Shown piece by piece: positions 1 through 10,062 of a stretch of 64,000 nucleotides of DNA. The notes beneath the pieces are model-generated. The model was not told where the DNA came from. It made no database searches and saw only the letters and a program-made list of their open reading frames with translations. The position numbers were made by a program, and so were the translations under genes. Origin of the DNA: Pseudomonas iranensis (GTDB lineage Bacteria; Pseudomonadota; Gammaproteobacteria; Pseudomonadales; Pseudomonadaceae); the NCBI RefSeq assembly GCF_014268585.2, contig NZ_CP077092.1, positions 1,488,001 to 1,552,000 on the forward strand, written 5' to 3'. Each line of letters starts with the position of its first letter. Positions within the stretch are counted from its first letter, which is position 1.

Positions 1-225
1 CTGATCGCCGAGGCGACGGAGAAGTTGCCGTTGTTGGTCGATCAAGGTGATCGTGACGATTTCCTCGCCACCCAACTGAAACCCGAAGCCTTGCAACACG
101 CGGCAAAACAAGCGGGGCATCCGCTGGAGCTGCGCCTGCAACCGGGCTACGACCACAGCTATTTCTTCATCTCAAGCTTCATTGACGACCACTTGCAGCA
201 TCACGCACGCGCTCTGCGCGGTTAA
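1..225 (+). CDS. fghA: S-formylglutathione hydrolase, C-terminal part
   Basis: Open frame from the first base of the window to TAA at 223-225; the 5' part lies outside. The family is an esterase of the alpha/beta-hydrolase fold that hydrolyses S-formylglutathione to formate and glutathione in formaldehyde detoxification. The visible 74 residues contain the D-Q-G-x-x-D-x-F segment that carries the catalytic Asp and the G-Y-D-H-S-Y-F segment that carries the catalytic His, both typical of this family's C-terminus. The nucleophile Ser is not in the window. A hairpin terminator follows at once. Confidence 0.85.
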   Translation: MIAEATEKLPLLVDQGDRDDFLATQLKPEALQHAAKQAGHPLELRLQPGYDHSYFFISSFIDDHLQHHARALRG

Positions 226-238
226 TGCAGGTAGAATC

Positions 239-269
239 ACGCCCTGACAAAAATCGGGGCGTTTTTTTT
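239..269 (+). terminator. Intrinsic terminator of fghA abutting the ispF start codon
   Basis: Stem ACGCCC (239-244) pairs with GGGCGT (257-262), followed by a run of eight T (262-269). The ispF ATG begins at the very next base (270), so the GGGG that could act as its ribosome-binding site (256-259) is part of the stem. Confidence 0.8.
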
Positions 270-743
270 ATGCGTATTGGCCACGGCTACGATGTGCACC
301 GTTTCGCTGAAGGCGATTTCATTACTCTGGGCGGCGTGCGGATTGCACACAGCTTCGGGCTGCTCGCTCATTCCGACGGTGACGTCCTGCTGCACGCCTT
401 GAGCGATGCCTTGCTCGGCGCGGCGGCGCTGGGTGATATCGGTAAACACTTCCCGGACACCGATCCGCAATTCAAGGGCGCCGACAGCCGTGTGCTGTTG
501 CGTCATGTGGTCAGTCTGATCCACGCCAAGGGCTGGAAGGTCGGCAACGTCGACAACACCATCGTTGCCCAGGCGCCAAAAATGGCGCCGCATATCGAAT
601 CGATGCGCGCGCTGATCGCGGCGGATCTTCAAGTTGAGTTGGATCAAGTGAACGTCAAAGCTACCACCACCGAAAAGCTTGGCTTTGTCGGTCGCGAAGA
701 AGGTATCGCCGTGCACTCCGTTGCCTTGTTGCTGCGCGCATGA
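270..743 (+). CDS. ispF: 2-C-methyl-D-erythritol 2,4-cyclodiphosphate synthase
   Basis: Fifth enzyme of the non-mevalonate isoprenoid pathway: converts CDP-ME 2-phosphate to MEcPP with release of CMP, as a cytosolic homotrimer. The 157 residues are full family length. The N-terminal G-H-G-Y-D-V-H motif supplies metal ligands Asp8 and His10, with His42 as the third; the H-S-D-G-D stretch (34-38) and the C-terminal T-T-T-E-K-L-G-F motif are intact. An in-frame codon at 225 is possible, but the family N-terminus [10 protein letters not shown] fixes the start at 270. The start codon directly follows a terminator T-run. The end overlaps truD by four bases (ATGA). Confidence 0.95.
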   Translation: MRIGHGYDVHRFAEGDFITLGGVRIAHSFGLLAHSDGDVLLHALSDALLGAAALGDIGKHFPDTDPQFKGADSRVLLRHVVSLIHAKGWKVGNVDNTIVAQAPKMAPHIESMRALIAADLQVELDQVNVKATTTEKLGFVGREEGIAVHSVALLLRA

Positions 744-1785
744 ATGAACTGCAATTGCTCGGCCCACGGGCCTATGGCGAACCCCTCGGCACAGCGGTAC
801 TGAAAGCCATCGCCGAAGATTTTCAGGTCGATGAAGTGCTGGATATCCCGTTCAGCGGTGACGGCGAACATTTGTGGATCTGGGTGGAAAAGCGCGGCCT
901 CAATACCGAAGAAGCGGCGCGGCGGATCGCCAAAGCGGCGGGCGTGCCGTTGCGTACCGTCAGCTATGCCGGCCTCAAGGACCGTCAGGCCTTGACCCGA
1001 CAGTGGTTCAGCGTGCAACTGCCGGGCAAGGCCGATCCGGATCTGTCGGCAGCGGAGAACGACACGCTGAAGATCCTCAAGACCACGCGCCACAAGCGCA
1101 AGCTGCAACGCGGTGCGCATTCGGCCAACGGTTTCACGTTGCGCCTGACGCAATTCAATGGCGACAAAGACGCGCTTGAACAGCGCCTGCAACTGATCGC
1201 CAAACAAGGTATTCCCAATTATTTCGGCGCCCAGCGCTTCGGCCATGACGGCGGCAACGTTATCGATGCGCGGGCGTGGGCGGCGCGCAAGGCTTTGCCG
1301 GAACAGCGCAATGTGCGTTCGCGGTTGCTGTCGACGGCGCGCAGCTTTCTGTTCAACCAGGTGCTGGCGGCGCGCGTCGCCGATGGCACCTGGAACACGG
1401 CGCTGGTTGGCGATCTGCTGGCCTTCACCGACAGCCGCAGTTTTTTCCCGGCCGGTGAAGCCGAATGCAGCGACCCGCGTCTGGCAATTCTCGACCTGCA
1501 CCCGACCGGTCCGCAGTGGGGCGAAGGTGACTCGCCGGCTGCCGGTGCTGTCCATGAACTGGAGCAGGCGATCGCCGCCCGCGAAGCGGATCTGCGCGAC
1601 TGGTTGATCCACGCCGGCATGAGCCATGAACGTCGCATCCTGCGGCTGCCCATTGGCGGGTTGACGTGGCATTATCCCCAACCTGACATTCTGCAACTGG
1701 AATTCGTCCTCCCGGCCGGATGCTTTGCCACCGTATTGGTGCGCGAGCTCGTTGATCTGGTGCCGGTGGGGCAGACGGACAGCCC

Positions 1786-1798
<13 letters not shown>
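740..1798 (+). CDS. truD: tRNA pseudouridine(13) synthase
   Basis: Converts U13 of several tRNAs (notably tRNA-Glu) to pseudouridine. The 352 residues match the family. The G-L-K-D-R-x-A motif with catalytic Asp81 is present, and the TRUD insertion domain is expected in the middle. Translation is probably coupled to ispF through the ATGA overlap at 740, and the 3' end overlaps surE by 13 bases. This ispF-truD-surE-pcm order is usual in Pseudomonas and other gammaproteobacteria. Confidence 0.95.
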
Positions 1799-3209
<1,411 letters not shown>

Positions 3210-3419
3210 GCATTTGTAAACAGGCGCTGAATTCCTTTCAACGGCGCCGGTCTTACACGGCAGCCAGAGTTTAAACGCAGCGTACTTGCCCCTGGCAAAC
3301 GTGTGCGCACGGTGATTTCGCTTCATTAAAGGTAAAGCCGTTTCGGCCCGTTATACTTGCGACACCTCATGCCGCAACGCGGCATTCAGAATTTTCAGCC
3401 ACCACAAAGGGAGCGGCGG

Positions 3420-4289
3420 GTGAGTCTCACAGTCATTGCGCAGCGTATGGGTAACACGAGCTTTCAGCGCCTGGTGACTGGCCTTGTCTTGAGCACCTTG
3501 CTGGTCGGTTGCTCCAGCACCAAATCGAGCAACGTACGGGTTGTCGATCGCAATAATTCGGTCGCACAACGTCCGACCGTTACTACCGGGCAATATGTAG
3601 TCCGCCCCGGCGATACCCTGTTTTCGATCGCCTTTCGTTACGGCTGGGACTACAAAACCCTCGCCGCCCGGAACAATATTCCTACGCCGTATACGATCCA
3701 TCCGGGTCAGACAATTCGCTTCGACGGGCGCAGCGGTTCAACGCCGACAGCCGTGGTGAGCAACTCCAGTTCTTCACCTTCTTCGTCGAGTAAAACCACG
3801 GTAATCCGGCGCCAGGCGAATGGCACCACAACCACTACAACCACCGGTTCCAAAGGGGTTGTACCGTCCGTCGCGAGCAAACCTGCACCCGCTCCACTGC
3901 CTCCGGCAGGCCCGGCCCCGACCGGCTGGGGATGGCCATCTAATGGCGTTCTGATTGGAAAATTCTCTTCAAACGGTAGTTTGAATAAAGGAATTGATAT
4001 CGCCGGAGATTTGGGACAGCCTGTTTTAGCTGCGTCTGATGGGACGGTCGTATACGCCGGGAGTGGCTTAAGGGGCTACGGCGAATTGGTCATCATCAAA
4101 CACAGCGAAACCTACGTCAGTGCTTACGGTCACAACCGCAGGCTGTTGGTTCGGGAGGGGCAGCAGGTCAAGGTCGGACAGACAATTGCCGAAATGGGGT
4201 CAACGGGTACAGACCGGGTGAAACTGCATTTTGAGATTCGCCGCCAAGGTAAACCTGTAGATCCGCTGCAGTTCCTGCCAAGACGTTGA
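3420..4289 (+). CDS. nlpD: Murein hydrolase activator NlpD (lipoprotein, LysM + degenerate LytM)
   Basis: Outer-membrane lipoprotein that activates an amidase (AmiC type) during daughter-cell separation. I chose GTG 3420 because AAGGGAG lies upstream at good spacing; an upstream ATG at 3357 lacks a site. The signal peptide ends in lipobox L-V-G-C, then come a LysM domain (roughly residues 55-105), a Ser/Thr/Pro-rich linker and a C-terminal M23 domain. The metal-site residues are broken: the first motif reads N-K-G-I-D where H-x-G-x-D is expected, and the HxH motif reads K-L-H. It is therefore presumably an activator, not an enzyme. In pseudomonads the main rpoS promoter lies inside nlpD. Confidence 0.92.
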   Translation: MSLTVIAQRMGNTSFQRLVTGLVLSTLLVGCSSTKSSNVRVVDRNNSVAQRPTVTTGQYVVRPGDTLFSIAFRYGWDYKTLAARNNIPTPYTIHPGQTIRFDGRSGSTPTAVVSNSSSSPSSSSKTTVIRRQANGTTTTTTTGSKGVVPSVASKPAPAPLPPAGPAPTGWGWPSNGVLIGKFSSNGSLNKGIDIAGDLGQPVLAASDGTVVYAGSGLRGYGELVIIKHSETYVSAYGHNRRLLVREGQQVKVGQTIAEMGSTGTDRVKLHFEIRRQGKPVDPLQFLPRR

Positions 4290-4395
4290 TTTGTAGGCCA
4301 GCCTGTTCCGTCGCGTAGAGGGGACAGGCTCCAGCGTTGCCAAGGATAAAGGCGTCGCTTGAGCTTGGGGTCGAACTCACCAAAGGACTATAACA

Positions 4396-5403
4396 ATGGC
4401 TCTCAGTAAAGAAGTGCCGGAGTTTGACATCGACGATGAGGTTCTCCTTATGGAGACCGGCATCGATTCGGATTCGATGTTGAATGATGAAGGGGCTGCT
4501 CCACCTTCCGTTCGTTCCAAATCCAGACACTCCGCCACACTCAAACAACATAAATACATCGACTACACTCGGGCACTTGATGCCACGCAGCTGTATCTCA
4601 ACGAAATCGGCTTTTCCCCTCTGCTCTCCCCGGAAGAAGAAGTTCATTTTGCGCGCTTGTCGCAAAGTGGCGATCCGGCCGGGCGCAAGCGCATGATCGA
4701 AAGTAACCTGCGGCTGGTCGTCAAGATCGCCCGGCGTTACGTCAATCGGGGGCTGTCGCTGCTGGATCTGATCGAAGAGGGCAACCTCGGCCTGATCCGC
4801 GCGGTGGAAAAGTTCGATCCCGAGCGCGGCTTCCGCTTCTCGACCTACGCCACTTGGTGGATCCGTCAGACCATCGAACGCGCGATCATGAATCAGACGC
4901 GGACCATCCGGTTGCCGATTCATGTGGTCAAGGAGCTCAACGTATACCTGCGGGCTGCACGTGAGCTGACGCAAAAACTCGATCACGAACCTTCACCCGA
5001 AGAAATCGCCAACCTGCTGGAAAAACCGGTGGGCGAGGTCAAGCGCATGCTCGGCCTCAACGAAAGGGTTTCTTCGGTCGACGTCTCGCTGGGTCCGGAT
5101 TCGGATAAAACCCTGCTGGACACACTCACTGATGATCGTCCGACCGATCCGTGCGAACTGCTGCAGGACGATGACCTGTCGCAGAGCATCGATCAATGGC
5201 TGTCGGAGCTGACCGACAAGCAGCGCGAGGTGGTGATTCGCCGCTTCGGACTGCGCGGTCACGAAAGCAGCACGCTGGAAGATGTCGGCCTGGAGATCGG
5301 TCTGACCCGCGAGCGGGTACGGCAGATCCAGGTGGAAGGCCTCAAGCGCCTTCGCGAGATCCTGGAGAAGAATGGCCTGTCGAGCGAGTCGCTGTTCCAA
5401 TAA
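4396..5403 (+). CDS. rpoS: RNA polymerase sigma factor RpoS
   Basis: Stationary-phase and general-stress sigma factor, 335 residues. Region 1.2 (around [11 protein letters not shown]), region 2 ([14 protein letters not shown]) with the -10 reading helix, and region 4 with its C-terminal helix-turn-helix ([18 protein letters not shown]) are all intact. AAAGGA lies 9 bases before the ATG. The 106-base gap from nlpD has an imperfect hairpin (about 4300-4331) without a T-run, so transcripts from nlpD can read into rpoS. A strong terminator follows. Confidence 0.97.
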   Translation: MALSKEVPEFDIDDEVLLMETGIDSDSMLNDEGAAPPSVRSKSRHSATLKQHKYIDYTRALDATQLYLNEIGFSPLLSPEEEVHFARLSQSGDPAGRKRMIESNLRLVVKIARRYVNRGLSLLDLIEEGNLGLIRAVEKFDPERGFRFSTYATWWIRQTIERAIMNQTRTIRLPIHVVKELNVYLRAARELTQKLDHEPSPEEIANLLEKPVGEVKRMLGLNERVSSVDVSLGPDSDKTLLDTLTDDRPTDPCELLQDDDLSQSIDQWLSELTDKQREVVIRRFGLRGHESSTLEDVGLEIGLTRERVRQIQVEGLKRLREILEKNGLSSESLFQ

Positions 5404-5423
5404 GCGCCTGATCGTCCGCCCGC

Positions 5424-5460
5424 AAAAAGCCCCGGCTGATTCAATCAGTCGGGGCTTTTT
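5424..5460 (+). terminator. rpoS terminator
   Basis: Near-perfect hairpin with arms AAAAAGCCCCGGCTGATT and AATCAGTCGGGGCTTTTT, ending in a T-run. It could work in both directions. Confidence 0.85.
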
Positions 5461-5543
5461 GTTTATGCCTGTCTCGTGCATCGCGTTTGTCGAGCGATGT
5501 GCCAGACGAGCGGTCAGCATTTTCTGAGTTTGTAGTCTCGCGC

Positions 5544-5561
5544 TGTAAGCCTTTGCTTACT
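5544..5561 (+). promoter_or_regulatory. GacA-type upstream activating sequence of rsmZ
   Basis: TGTAAG (5544-5549), six bases, then CTTACT (5556-5561). This matches the TGTAAG-N6-CTTACA box required for GacS/GacA activation of rsmX/Y/Z genes in Pseudomonas (established knowledge). It lies about 190 bases before the predicted RsmZ 5' end, the usual spacing. The AT-rich stretch between box and gene holds no ORF I trust. Confidence 0.85.
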
Positions 5562-5720
5562 GTGTCGTAAGTGTTCGTTATTTATACACTTCGGCAGAAG
5601 GCGATTGCGATCGCTGCTAAACGGTAAATTACTGATTTATTGAAATATTTATAAATTGTTATGTCTTTATGTCAGCGCAGACTTGCGCCTGAGCCTGATT
5701 GCTCCGCTGCGGAAACTCTC

Positions 5721-5726
5721 TAATAT
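5721..5726 (+). promoter_or_regulatory. -10 element of the rsmZ promoter
   Basis: TAATAT placed about 8 bases before the predicted RsmZ 5' end (TGTCGACGG at 5735). No good -35 match is visible at the normal distance, as expected for a promoter that depends on an activator bound far upstream. Confidence 0.6.
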
Positions 5727-5734
5727 CAGGGCTG

Positions 5735-5862
5735 TGTCGACGGACAGACACGCCCTTCACGGAAGAGGGGAACGGACATCGCAGGAGGCGATTCATCAGG
5801 ACGATGAAAAGGACTACAGGGAATAGGGAAAAAATGTGGGCGGGTCATACCGCCCCTTTTTT
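5735..5862 (+). ncRNA. rsmZ: Small regulatory RNA RsmZ
   Basis: A 128-nt RNA that titrates the translational repressors RsmA/RsmE and so relieves repression of secondary metabolism and biofilm genes. It begins TGTCGACGG, has at least five exposed GGA motifs (A/C-GGA in loops between 5742 and 5819, for example GCAGGAGGC, TCAGGACG and AAAGGACT), and ends in a terminator with arms GGGCGG (5838-5843) and CCGCCC (5850-5855) followed by T6. The location between rpoS and fdxA, the length and the GacA box agree with rsmZ of fluorescent pseudomonads. Confidence 0.93.
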
Positions 5863-5892
5863 CGTCTGCAGAAAAGCAGAACCTGCAAAAGC

Positions 5893-5917
5893 AAAAAGGC
5901 CCACAAGGGGCCTTTTA
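5893..5917 (-). terminator. fdxA terminator
   Basis: Hairpin with arms AAAAGGCCC and GGGCCTTTT. On the minus strand it lies 19 bases beyond the fdxA stop and ends in a T-run. It also separates convergent rsmZ and fdxA. Confidence 0.8.
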
Positions 5918-5935
5918 GTCGAGCGGGGGGATAGA

Positions 5936-6259
5936 TCAGCGTTCGAGTTGTTCGATCTTGTTCGGCTTGCCATCCCACTCTTCAGCATCAGGCAGCGATT
6001 CTTTCTTTTCGGTGATGTTCGGCCAGATATCCGCCAGCTCGGCATTGAGCTCGATGAAGTTTTCCATGCCGCTTGGGATCTCGTCTTCCGAGAAGATCGC
6101 CACAGCCGGGCATTCTGGTTCACACAGCGCGCAGTCGATGCACTCGTCCGGGTGAATCACCAGGAAGTTCGGGCCTTCGTAAAAGCAGTCCACCGGACAG
6201 ACTTCTACGCAGTCGGTGTACTTGCACTTGATGCAGTTGTCGGTGACGACGAAGGTCAT
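5936..6259 (-). CDS. fdxA: 7Fe ferredoxin FdxA
   Basis: A 107-residue ferredoxin of the Azotobacter FdI type with one [3Fe-4S] and one [4Fe-4S] cluster. The N-terminus [20 protein letters not shown] carries the first Cys set and the [14 protein letters not shown] segment the second. Start fixed at 6259 by the family N-terminus and by GAGGAG just upstream; the reading frame continues 14 codons further up without support. It lies tail-to-tail with rsmZ, and mutS lies upstream of it on the same strand. Confidence 0.95.
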   Translation of the reverse strand: MTFVVTDNCIKCKYTDCVEVCPVDCFYEGPNFLVIHPDECIDCALCEPECPAVAIFSEDEIPSGMENFIELNAELADIWPNITEKKESLPDAEEWDGKPNKIEQLER

Positions 6260-6422
6260 TTCTAATTTTCTCCTCAGGCGGCGGCAGCGTTGCCCCTTCA
6301 CGGTTGGGGTCGCCAGGTTCGGGAGCGATACCTGCTGACCAGGCTATGAGCCAGCAGCATCCCGAACCGCGCGAGATTCTAACAGCTTGAAGCGAATTGC
6401 GTTATATCCGCTTCTTCAGTGC

Positions 6423-9005
6423 TTATATCCGGTTCTTCAGTGCATAGAGCATTTCCAGCGCACGACGCGGAGTCATGTCGTCGAGGTCCACTTTCGCCAA
6501 TTCGTCCAGCACTGGATGCGGCAGCGAGGCGAACATATCGCTTTGCTGCGGTGTCGACGGCTTGCCCTTGGCCGCCGGTTTCGGCGCCTCGTGGGGCAGG
6601 GCAGTGTCTTCCAGGCGACTCAGATGCTCGCGCGCGCGCAAGATCACTTCGCTCGGCACACCCGCCAGTTGTGCGACTGCCAAGCCATAGCTCTGACTGG
6701 CAGGCCCAGGCAGAACGTGGTGAAGGAACACGATGCGTTCATTGTGCTCGGTGGCATTGAGATGCACGTTAGCGACAAGAGGTTCGGCTTCCGGCAGCAC
6801 GGTCAGTTCAAAATAGTGCGTAGCAAACAGGGTGTAGGCGCGCAAATGGGCCAAGCGCTCGGCCGCTGCCCATGCCAGCGACAGACCGTCAAAGGTGCTG
6901 GTACCGCGCCCGACTTCGTCCATCAGCACCAGACTGCGCTCGGTGGCGTTATGCAGGATGTTGGCGGTTTCGCTCATCTCGACCATGAAGGTCGAGCGAC
7001 CGCCGGCCAGATCATCGCTCGAGCCGATACGGGTGAAGATGCGGTCGACCAGCGACAACTCGCAACTGGCGGCCGGTACGAAACTGCCGATATGCGCCAG
7101 CAACACGATCAAAGCGGTCTGGCGCATGTAGGTGGATTTACCGCCCATGTTCGGGCCGGTGATCACCAGCATGCGCGTGTTGTCATCGAGGCTCAGATCG
7201 TTGGCCACGAACGGCGTGGTCAGCACTTGCTCGACCACCGGGTGACGACCCTGGGTGATGCGCATGCACGGCTCGCTGACGAAACGCGGGCAGTTAAGAT
7301 CGAGGTTCAAGGCACGCTCGGCGAGGTTGCTCAGCACATCCAGCTCGGCCAAGGCGCCGGCGGTGTCCTGCAACGGCGGCAACTGGCTGATCAAGTCTTC
7401 GAGCAGCGCTTCATAAAGCATCTTTTCCCGAGCCAGCGCGCGACTCTTGGCCGACAGCGCCTTGTCTTCGAATTCTTTCAGCTCGGGCGTGATGAAACGC
7501 TCGGCGCCTTTGAGCGTCTGCCGGCGGATGTAGTCGGCCGGCGCCGATTCGGCCTGCTTGCTCGGCAATTCAATGAAGTAGCCGTGGATACGGTTGTAGC
7601 CGACTTTCAGATTGGCCAGACCCGTACGAGCCTTCTCCCGAGCTTCGAGATCGATGAGGAACTGGCCGGCGTTTTCGCTCAGCGATTGCAGTTCATCGAG
7701 TTCGCTGTCGTAACCGGTTTTCAGCACGCCGCCGTCACGGATCACCGCAGGCGGGTTATCGATGATGGCTTTGGCCAGCAGCGCCGCCAGTTCTGGATAG
7801 GTGCTGGTGGTGGCCGCCAGATGCTGCAGGTGCGGCGCTTCCAGATCGGTCATCGCCACTTGCAGTTCGGGCAGCGCGCCGAGAGCGTCACGCAGACGCG
7901 CAAGGTCACGTGGTCGGGCATTGCGCAGACCGATTCGCGCGAGGATCCGCTCGATGTCGCCGATTTCCTTGAGCTGCGGTTGCAGCTTTTCGAAGCGGTA
8001 GCCGTCGAGCAGGCAGCGGATCGAGGTCTGACGCGCCAGCAACACGGTGAGATCGCGCAACGGTCGGTTCAACCAGCGAGTCAGCAAGCGACTGCCCATG
8101 GCGGTCTGGCAGCGATCGACCACCGATTGCAGGGTGTTGTCGCGGCCACCGGCCAGGTTGGTGTCGAGTTCCAGATTGCGCCGGCTGGCGCCGTCGAGCA
8201 CCACGGTGTCATCGAGACGTTCGTGACGCAGGCTGCGCAAGTGGGGGAGGGCGGTGCGCTGGGTTTCCTTGGCGTAGGCCAGCAGGCAGCCGGCAGCGCC
8301 GATGGCCAGGGTCAGGTTTTCGCAGCCGAAGCCTTTCAGGTCTTGGGTGGAAAACTGCTGGCAGAGACTTTTCAGCGCAGAGTCACGCTCAAAGTCCCAC
8401 GGCGCACGACGACGTACGCCACGGCGTTTTTCCGCCGGCAGGTCTTTTGGCCAGTCATCTGGAATCAACAGTTCCACCGGGTTGACCCGCTCCAGTTCCG
8501 CCAGCAGGTTTTCCCAGCCTTTGATCTCAAGTACGGTGAAGTTGCCGCTGGTGATGTCCAGCACGGCCAGACCGAACAGACGCTCGTCGCCCAATACCGC
8601 TGCAATCAGGTTATCGCGGCGCTCATCCAGCAGCGCTTCGTCACTGACCGTCCCCGGCGTGATGATCCGTACGACTTGACGCTCCACCGGGCCTTTGCTG
8701 GTGGCCGGGTCGCCGACCTGCTCGCAGATCACCACCGACTCGCCGAGCTTGACCAGTTTCGCCAGGTACCCTTCCGCCGCGTGGTAAGGAATCCCACACA
8801 TCGGAATCGCCTGTCCCGCCGACTGCCCGCGCGCGGTCAGGGTGATGTCCAGCAACTTGGCGGCTTTCTTCGCATCTTCGTAGAAGATTTCGTAGAAATC
8901 GCCCATGCGATAGAACATCAGCTGGTCCGGATGCTGGTTCTTCAGGCGCCAGTATTGCTGCATCATCGGAGTGTGGGAGGACAGGTCGGAGACGGCTTTA
9001 TTCAT
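6423..9005 (-). CDS. mutS: DNA mismatch repair protein MutS
   Basis: Recognises mismatches and recruits MutL. About 860 residues, full length. The N-terminal mismatch-reading motif F-Y-E-I-F (in M-G-D-F-Y-E-I-F) is intact; the C-terminal ATPase has Walker [11 protein letters not shown], then [12 protein letters not shown] and the A-T-H-Y-F-E motif. Start at 9005 is chosen from the conserved M-N-K-A-V-S-D-L start; the frame extends 16 codons upstream without similarity. The tailocin occupies the slot between mutS and cinA/recA, a known tailocin hotspot in Pseudomonas. Confidence 0.97.
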   Translation of the reverse strand: MNKAVSDLSSHTPMMQQYWRLKNQHPDQLMFYRMGDFYEIFYEDAKKAAKLLDITLTARGQSAGQAIPMCGIPYHAAEGYLAKLVKLGESVVICEQVGDPATSKGPVERQVVRIITPGTVSDEALLDERRDNLIAAVLGDERLFGLAVLDITSGNFTVLEIKGWENLLAELERVNPVELLIPDDWPKDLPAEKRRGVRRRAPWDFERDSALKSLCQQFSTQDLKGFGCENLTLAIGAAGCLLAYAKETQRTALPHLRSLRHERLDDTVVLDGASRRNLELDTNLAGGRDNTLQSVVDRCQTAMGSRLLTRWLNRPLRDLTVLLARQTSIRCLLDGYRFEKLQPQLKEIGDIERILARIGLRNARPRDLARLRDALGALPELQVAMTDLEAPHLQHLAATTSTYPELAALLAKAIIDNPPAVIRDGGVLKTGYDSELDELQSLSENAGQFLIDLEAREKARTGLANLKVGYNRIHGYFIELPSKQAESAPADYIRRQTLKGAERFITPELKEFEDKALSAKSRALAREKMLYEALLEDLISQLPPLQDTAGALAELDVLSNLAERALNLDLNCPRFVSEPCMRITQGRHPVVEQVLTTPFVANDLSLDDNTRMLVITGPNMGGKSTYMRQTALIVLLAHIGSFVPAASCELSLVDRIFTRIGSSDDLAGGRSTFMVEMSETANILHNATERSLVLMDEVGRGTSTFDGLSLAWAAAERLAHLRAYTLFATHYFELTVLPEAEPLVANVHLNATEHNERIVFLHHVLPGPASQSYGLAVAQLAGVPSEVILRAREHLSRLEDTALPHEAPKPAAKGKPSTPQQSDMFASLPHPVLDELAKVDLDDMTPRRALEMLYALKNRI

Positions 9006-9154
9006 CGGATTGTCGGGCAACTCGTTAAAAGATGTAGGGCAAAGCGCGCGCAATGGCCGGGCTTTTCCGCGATGGGCGCAAGGTTACCATGGGCAGTCAG
9101 CCCGACGCAGGCACTGCGGTCGGGTGAGCGTTTACTTGCAATGAAAAGTTGATC

Positions 9155-9221
9155 TATGCACGATTTATGCAAATCAGCATTTGTCTTCGCGAAAAACTTC
9201 AAGCACTATGCGCGTTATGCA
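9155..9221 (+). promoter_or_regulatory. Candidate promoter and operator of the tailocin repressor gene
   Basis: Three ATGCA words (9156-9160, 9167-9171, 9217-9221) lie between mutS and the repressor gene. The same word, extended to ATGCAT, covers the tailocin promoter at 11645-11712. A weak sigma70 pair can be drawn (TTTACT at 9131, TATGCA at 9155). I infer that this is the repressor's own operator. Confidence 0.5.
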
Positions 9222-9951
9222 AAAACGCAACGTTTCCTCCGTCTTAAGAGCACTGCTCGACCAGCACGGGATCTCCCCCACGGAGCTCCACCGTCGCACC
9301 GGCGTGCCTCAATCAACGCTCTCGCGGATTCTCAGCGGGAAGATTGTCGATCCTTCGGATAAACACATCTCGAAGATCGCCGAGTATTTCAACGTCAGCA
9401 CCGATCAGTTGCGCGGGCGCGCGGACGTCGCGCCAACGACCGGCGGCACTCGCGCTGACGTGCATGCGGAACTCAAGGACATAAGCCTGTGGGACGACGA
9501 CACGCCCGTCGATGACGACGAGGTGTCGGTGCCCTTTCTACGCGAGGTTGAATTGGCTGCTGGATCAGGAAGATTCGTCATCGAAGAGAGCGAGCGCTCT
9601 AGCCTGCGCTTCGGCAAGCGCAGCCTGCGCCACAACGGCGTGCAATTCGACCAGGCCAAATGCGTGACGGTGCGCGGCAACAGCATGTTGCCGGTTCTGC
9701 GTGATGGCGCCACCGTCGGCGTCAACGCCGGCAAGTGCGGCATCGGCGACATCATTGATGGCGATCTGTATGCGATCAATCACAACGGCCAGCTGCGCGT
9801 GAAACAACTCTATCGCCTGCCCACCGGCATCCGTCTGCGCAGCTTCAATCGCGACGAGCATCCGGACGAGGACTATAGCTTCCAGGAAATCCAGGAAGAG
9901 CAGATTGTCATCCTCGGTCACGTCTTCTGGTGGGGCATGTACGCCCGCTAA
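9217..9951 (+). CDS. Tailocin repressor, XRE helix-turn-helix with S24 (LexA/CI) autoprotease domain (PrtR-like)
   Basis: About 244 residues. The N-terminal HTH (S-P-T-E-L-H-R-R-T-G-V-P-Q-S-T-L-S-R-I-L) is followed by a linker and a peptidase S24 domain with nucleophile Ser in V-R-G-N-S-M-L-P, catalytic Lys in R-V-K-Q-L-Y and an Ala-Gly pair in V-E-L-A-A-G-S-G as probable cleavage site. By analogy with LexA, CI and PrtR, RecA filaments on damaged DNA should trigger self-cleavage and derepress the tailocin. The start is uncertain: ATG 9208, ATG 9217 or TTG 9181, none with a clear ribosome-binding site. recA itself lies 19 kb downstream. Confidence 0.88.
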   Translation: MQKRNVSSVLRALLDQHGISPTELHRRTGVPQSTLSRILSGKIVDPSDKHISKIAEYFNVSTDQLRGRADVAPTTGGTRADVHAELKDISLWDDDTPVDDDEVSVPFLREVELAAGSGRFVIEESERSSLRFGKRSLRHNGVQFDQAKCVTVRGNSMLPVLRDGATVGVNAGKCGIGDIIDGDLYAINHNGQLRVKQLYRLPTGIRLRSFNRDEHPDEDYSFQEIQEEQIVILGHVFWWGMYAR

Positions 9952-10026
9952 CTCTCGTTCATCCAACTGAAACCTGCCCCTCCAGACTGTGTGAAAACCT
10001 AGCAATCTGCGCAGCGCTCAAAGAAA

Positions 10027-10058
10027 ATGCTCCGTATCGAAAGATACGGAGCATTTTT
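10027..10058 (+). terminator. Hairpin at the IS left end
   Basis: ATGCTCCGTATC and GATACGGAGCAT form a 12-bp stem with a GAAA-type loop followed by TTTTT, just before the transposase ATG. It probably blocks read-in transcription from the host repressor gene into the transposase. Confidence 0.75.
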
Positions 10059-10062
10059 CGTT

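Noticed and set aside
6387..9152. Open frame of 921 codons antisense to mutS
   Set aside because: It is the mirror of mutS codon use in GC-rich DNA; no start signal, no family likeness, and mutS is clearly real. The same holds for long frames opposite rimO (42139-43494), proS (57485-59371) and ampG (59414-60946).
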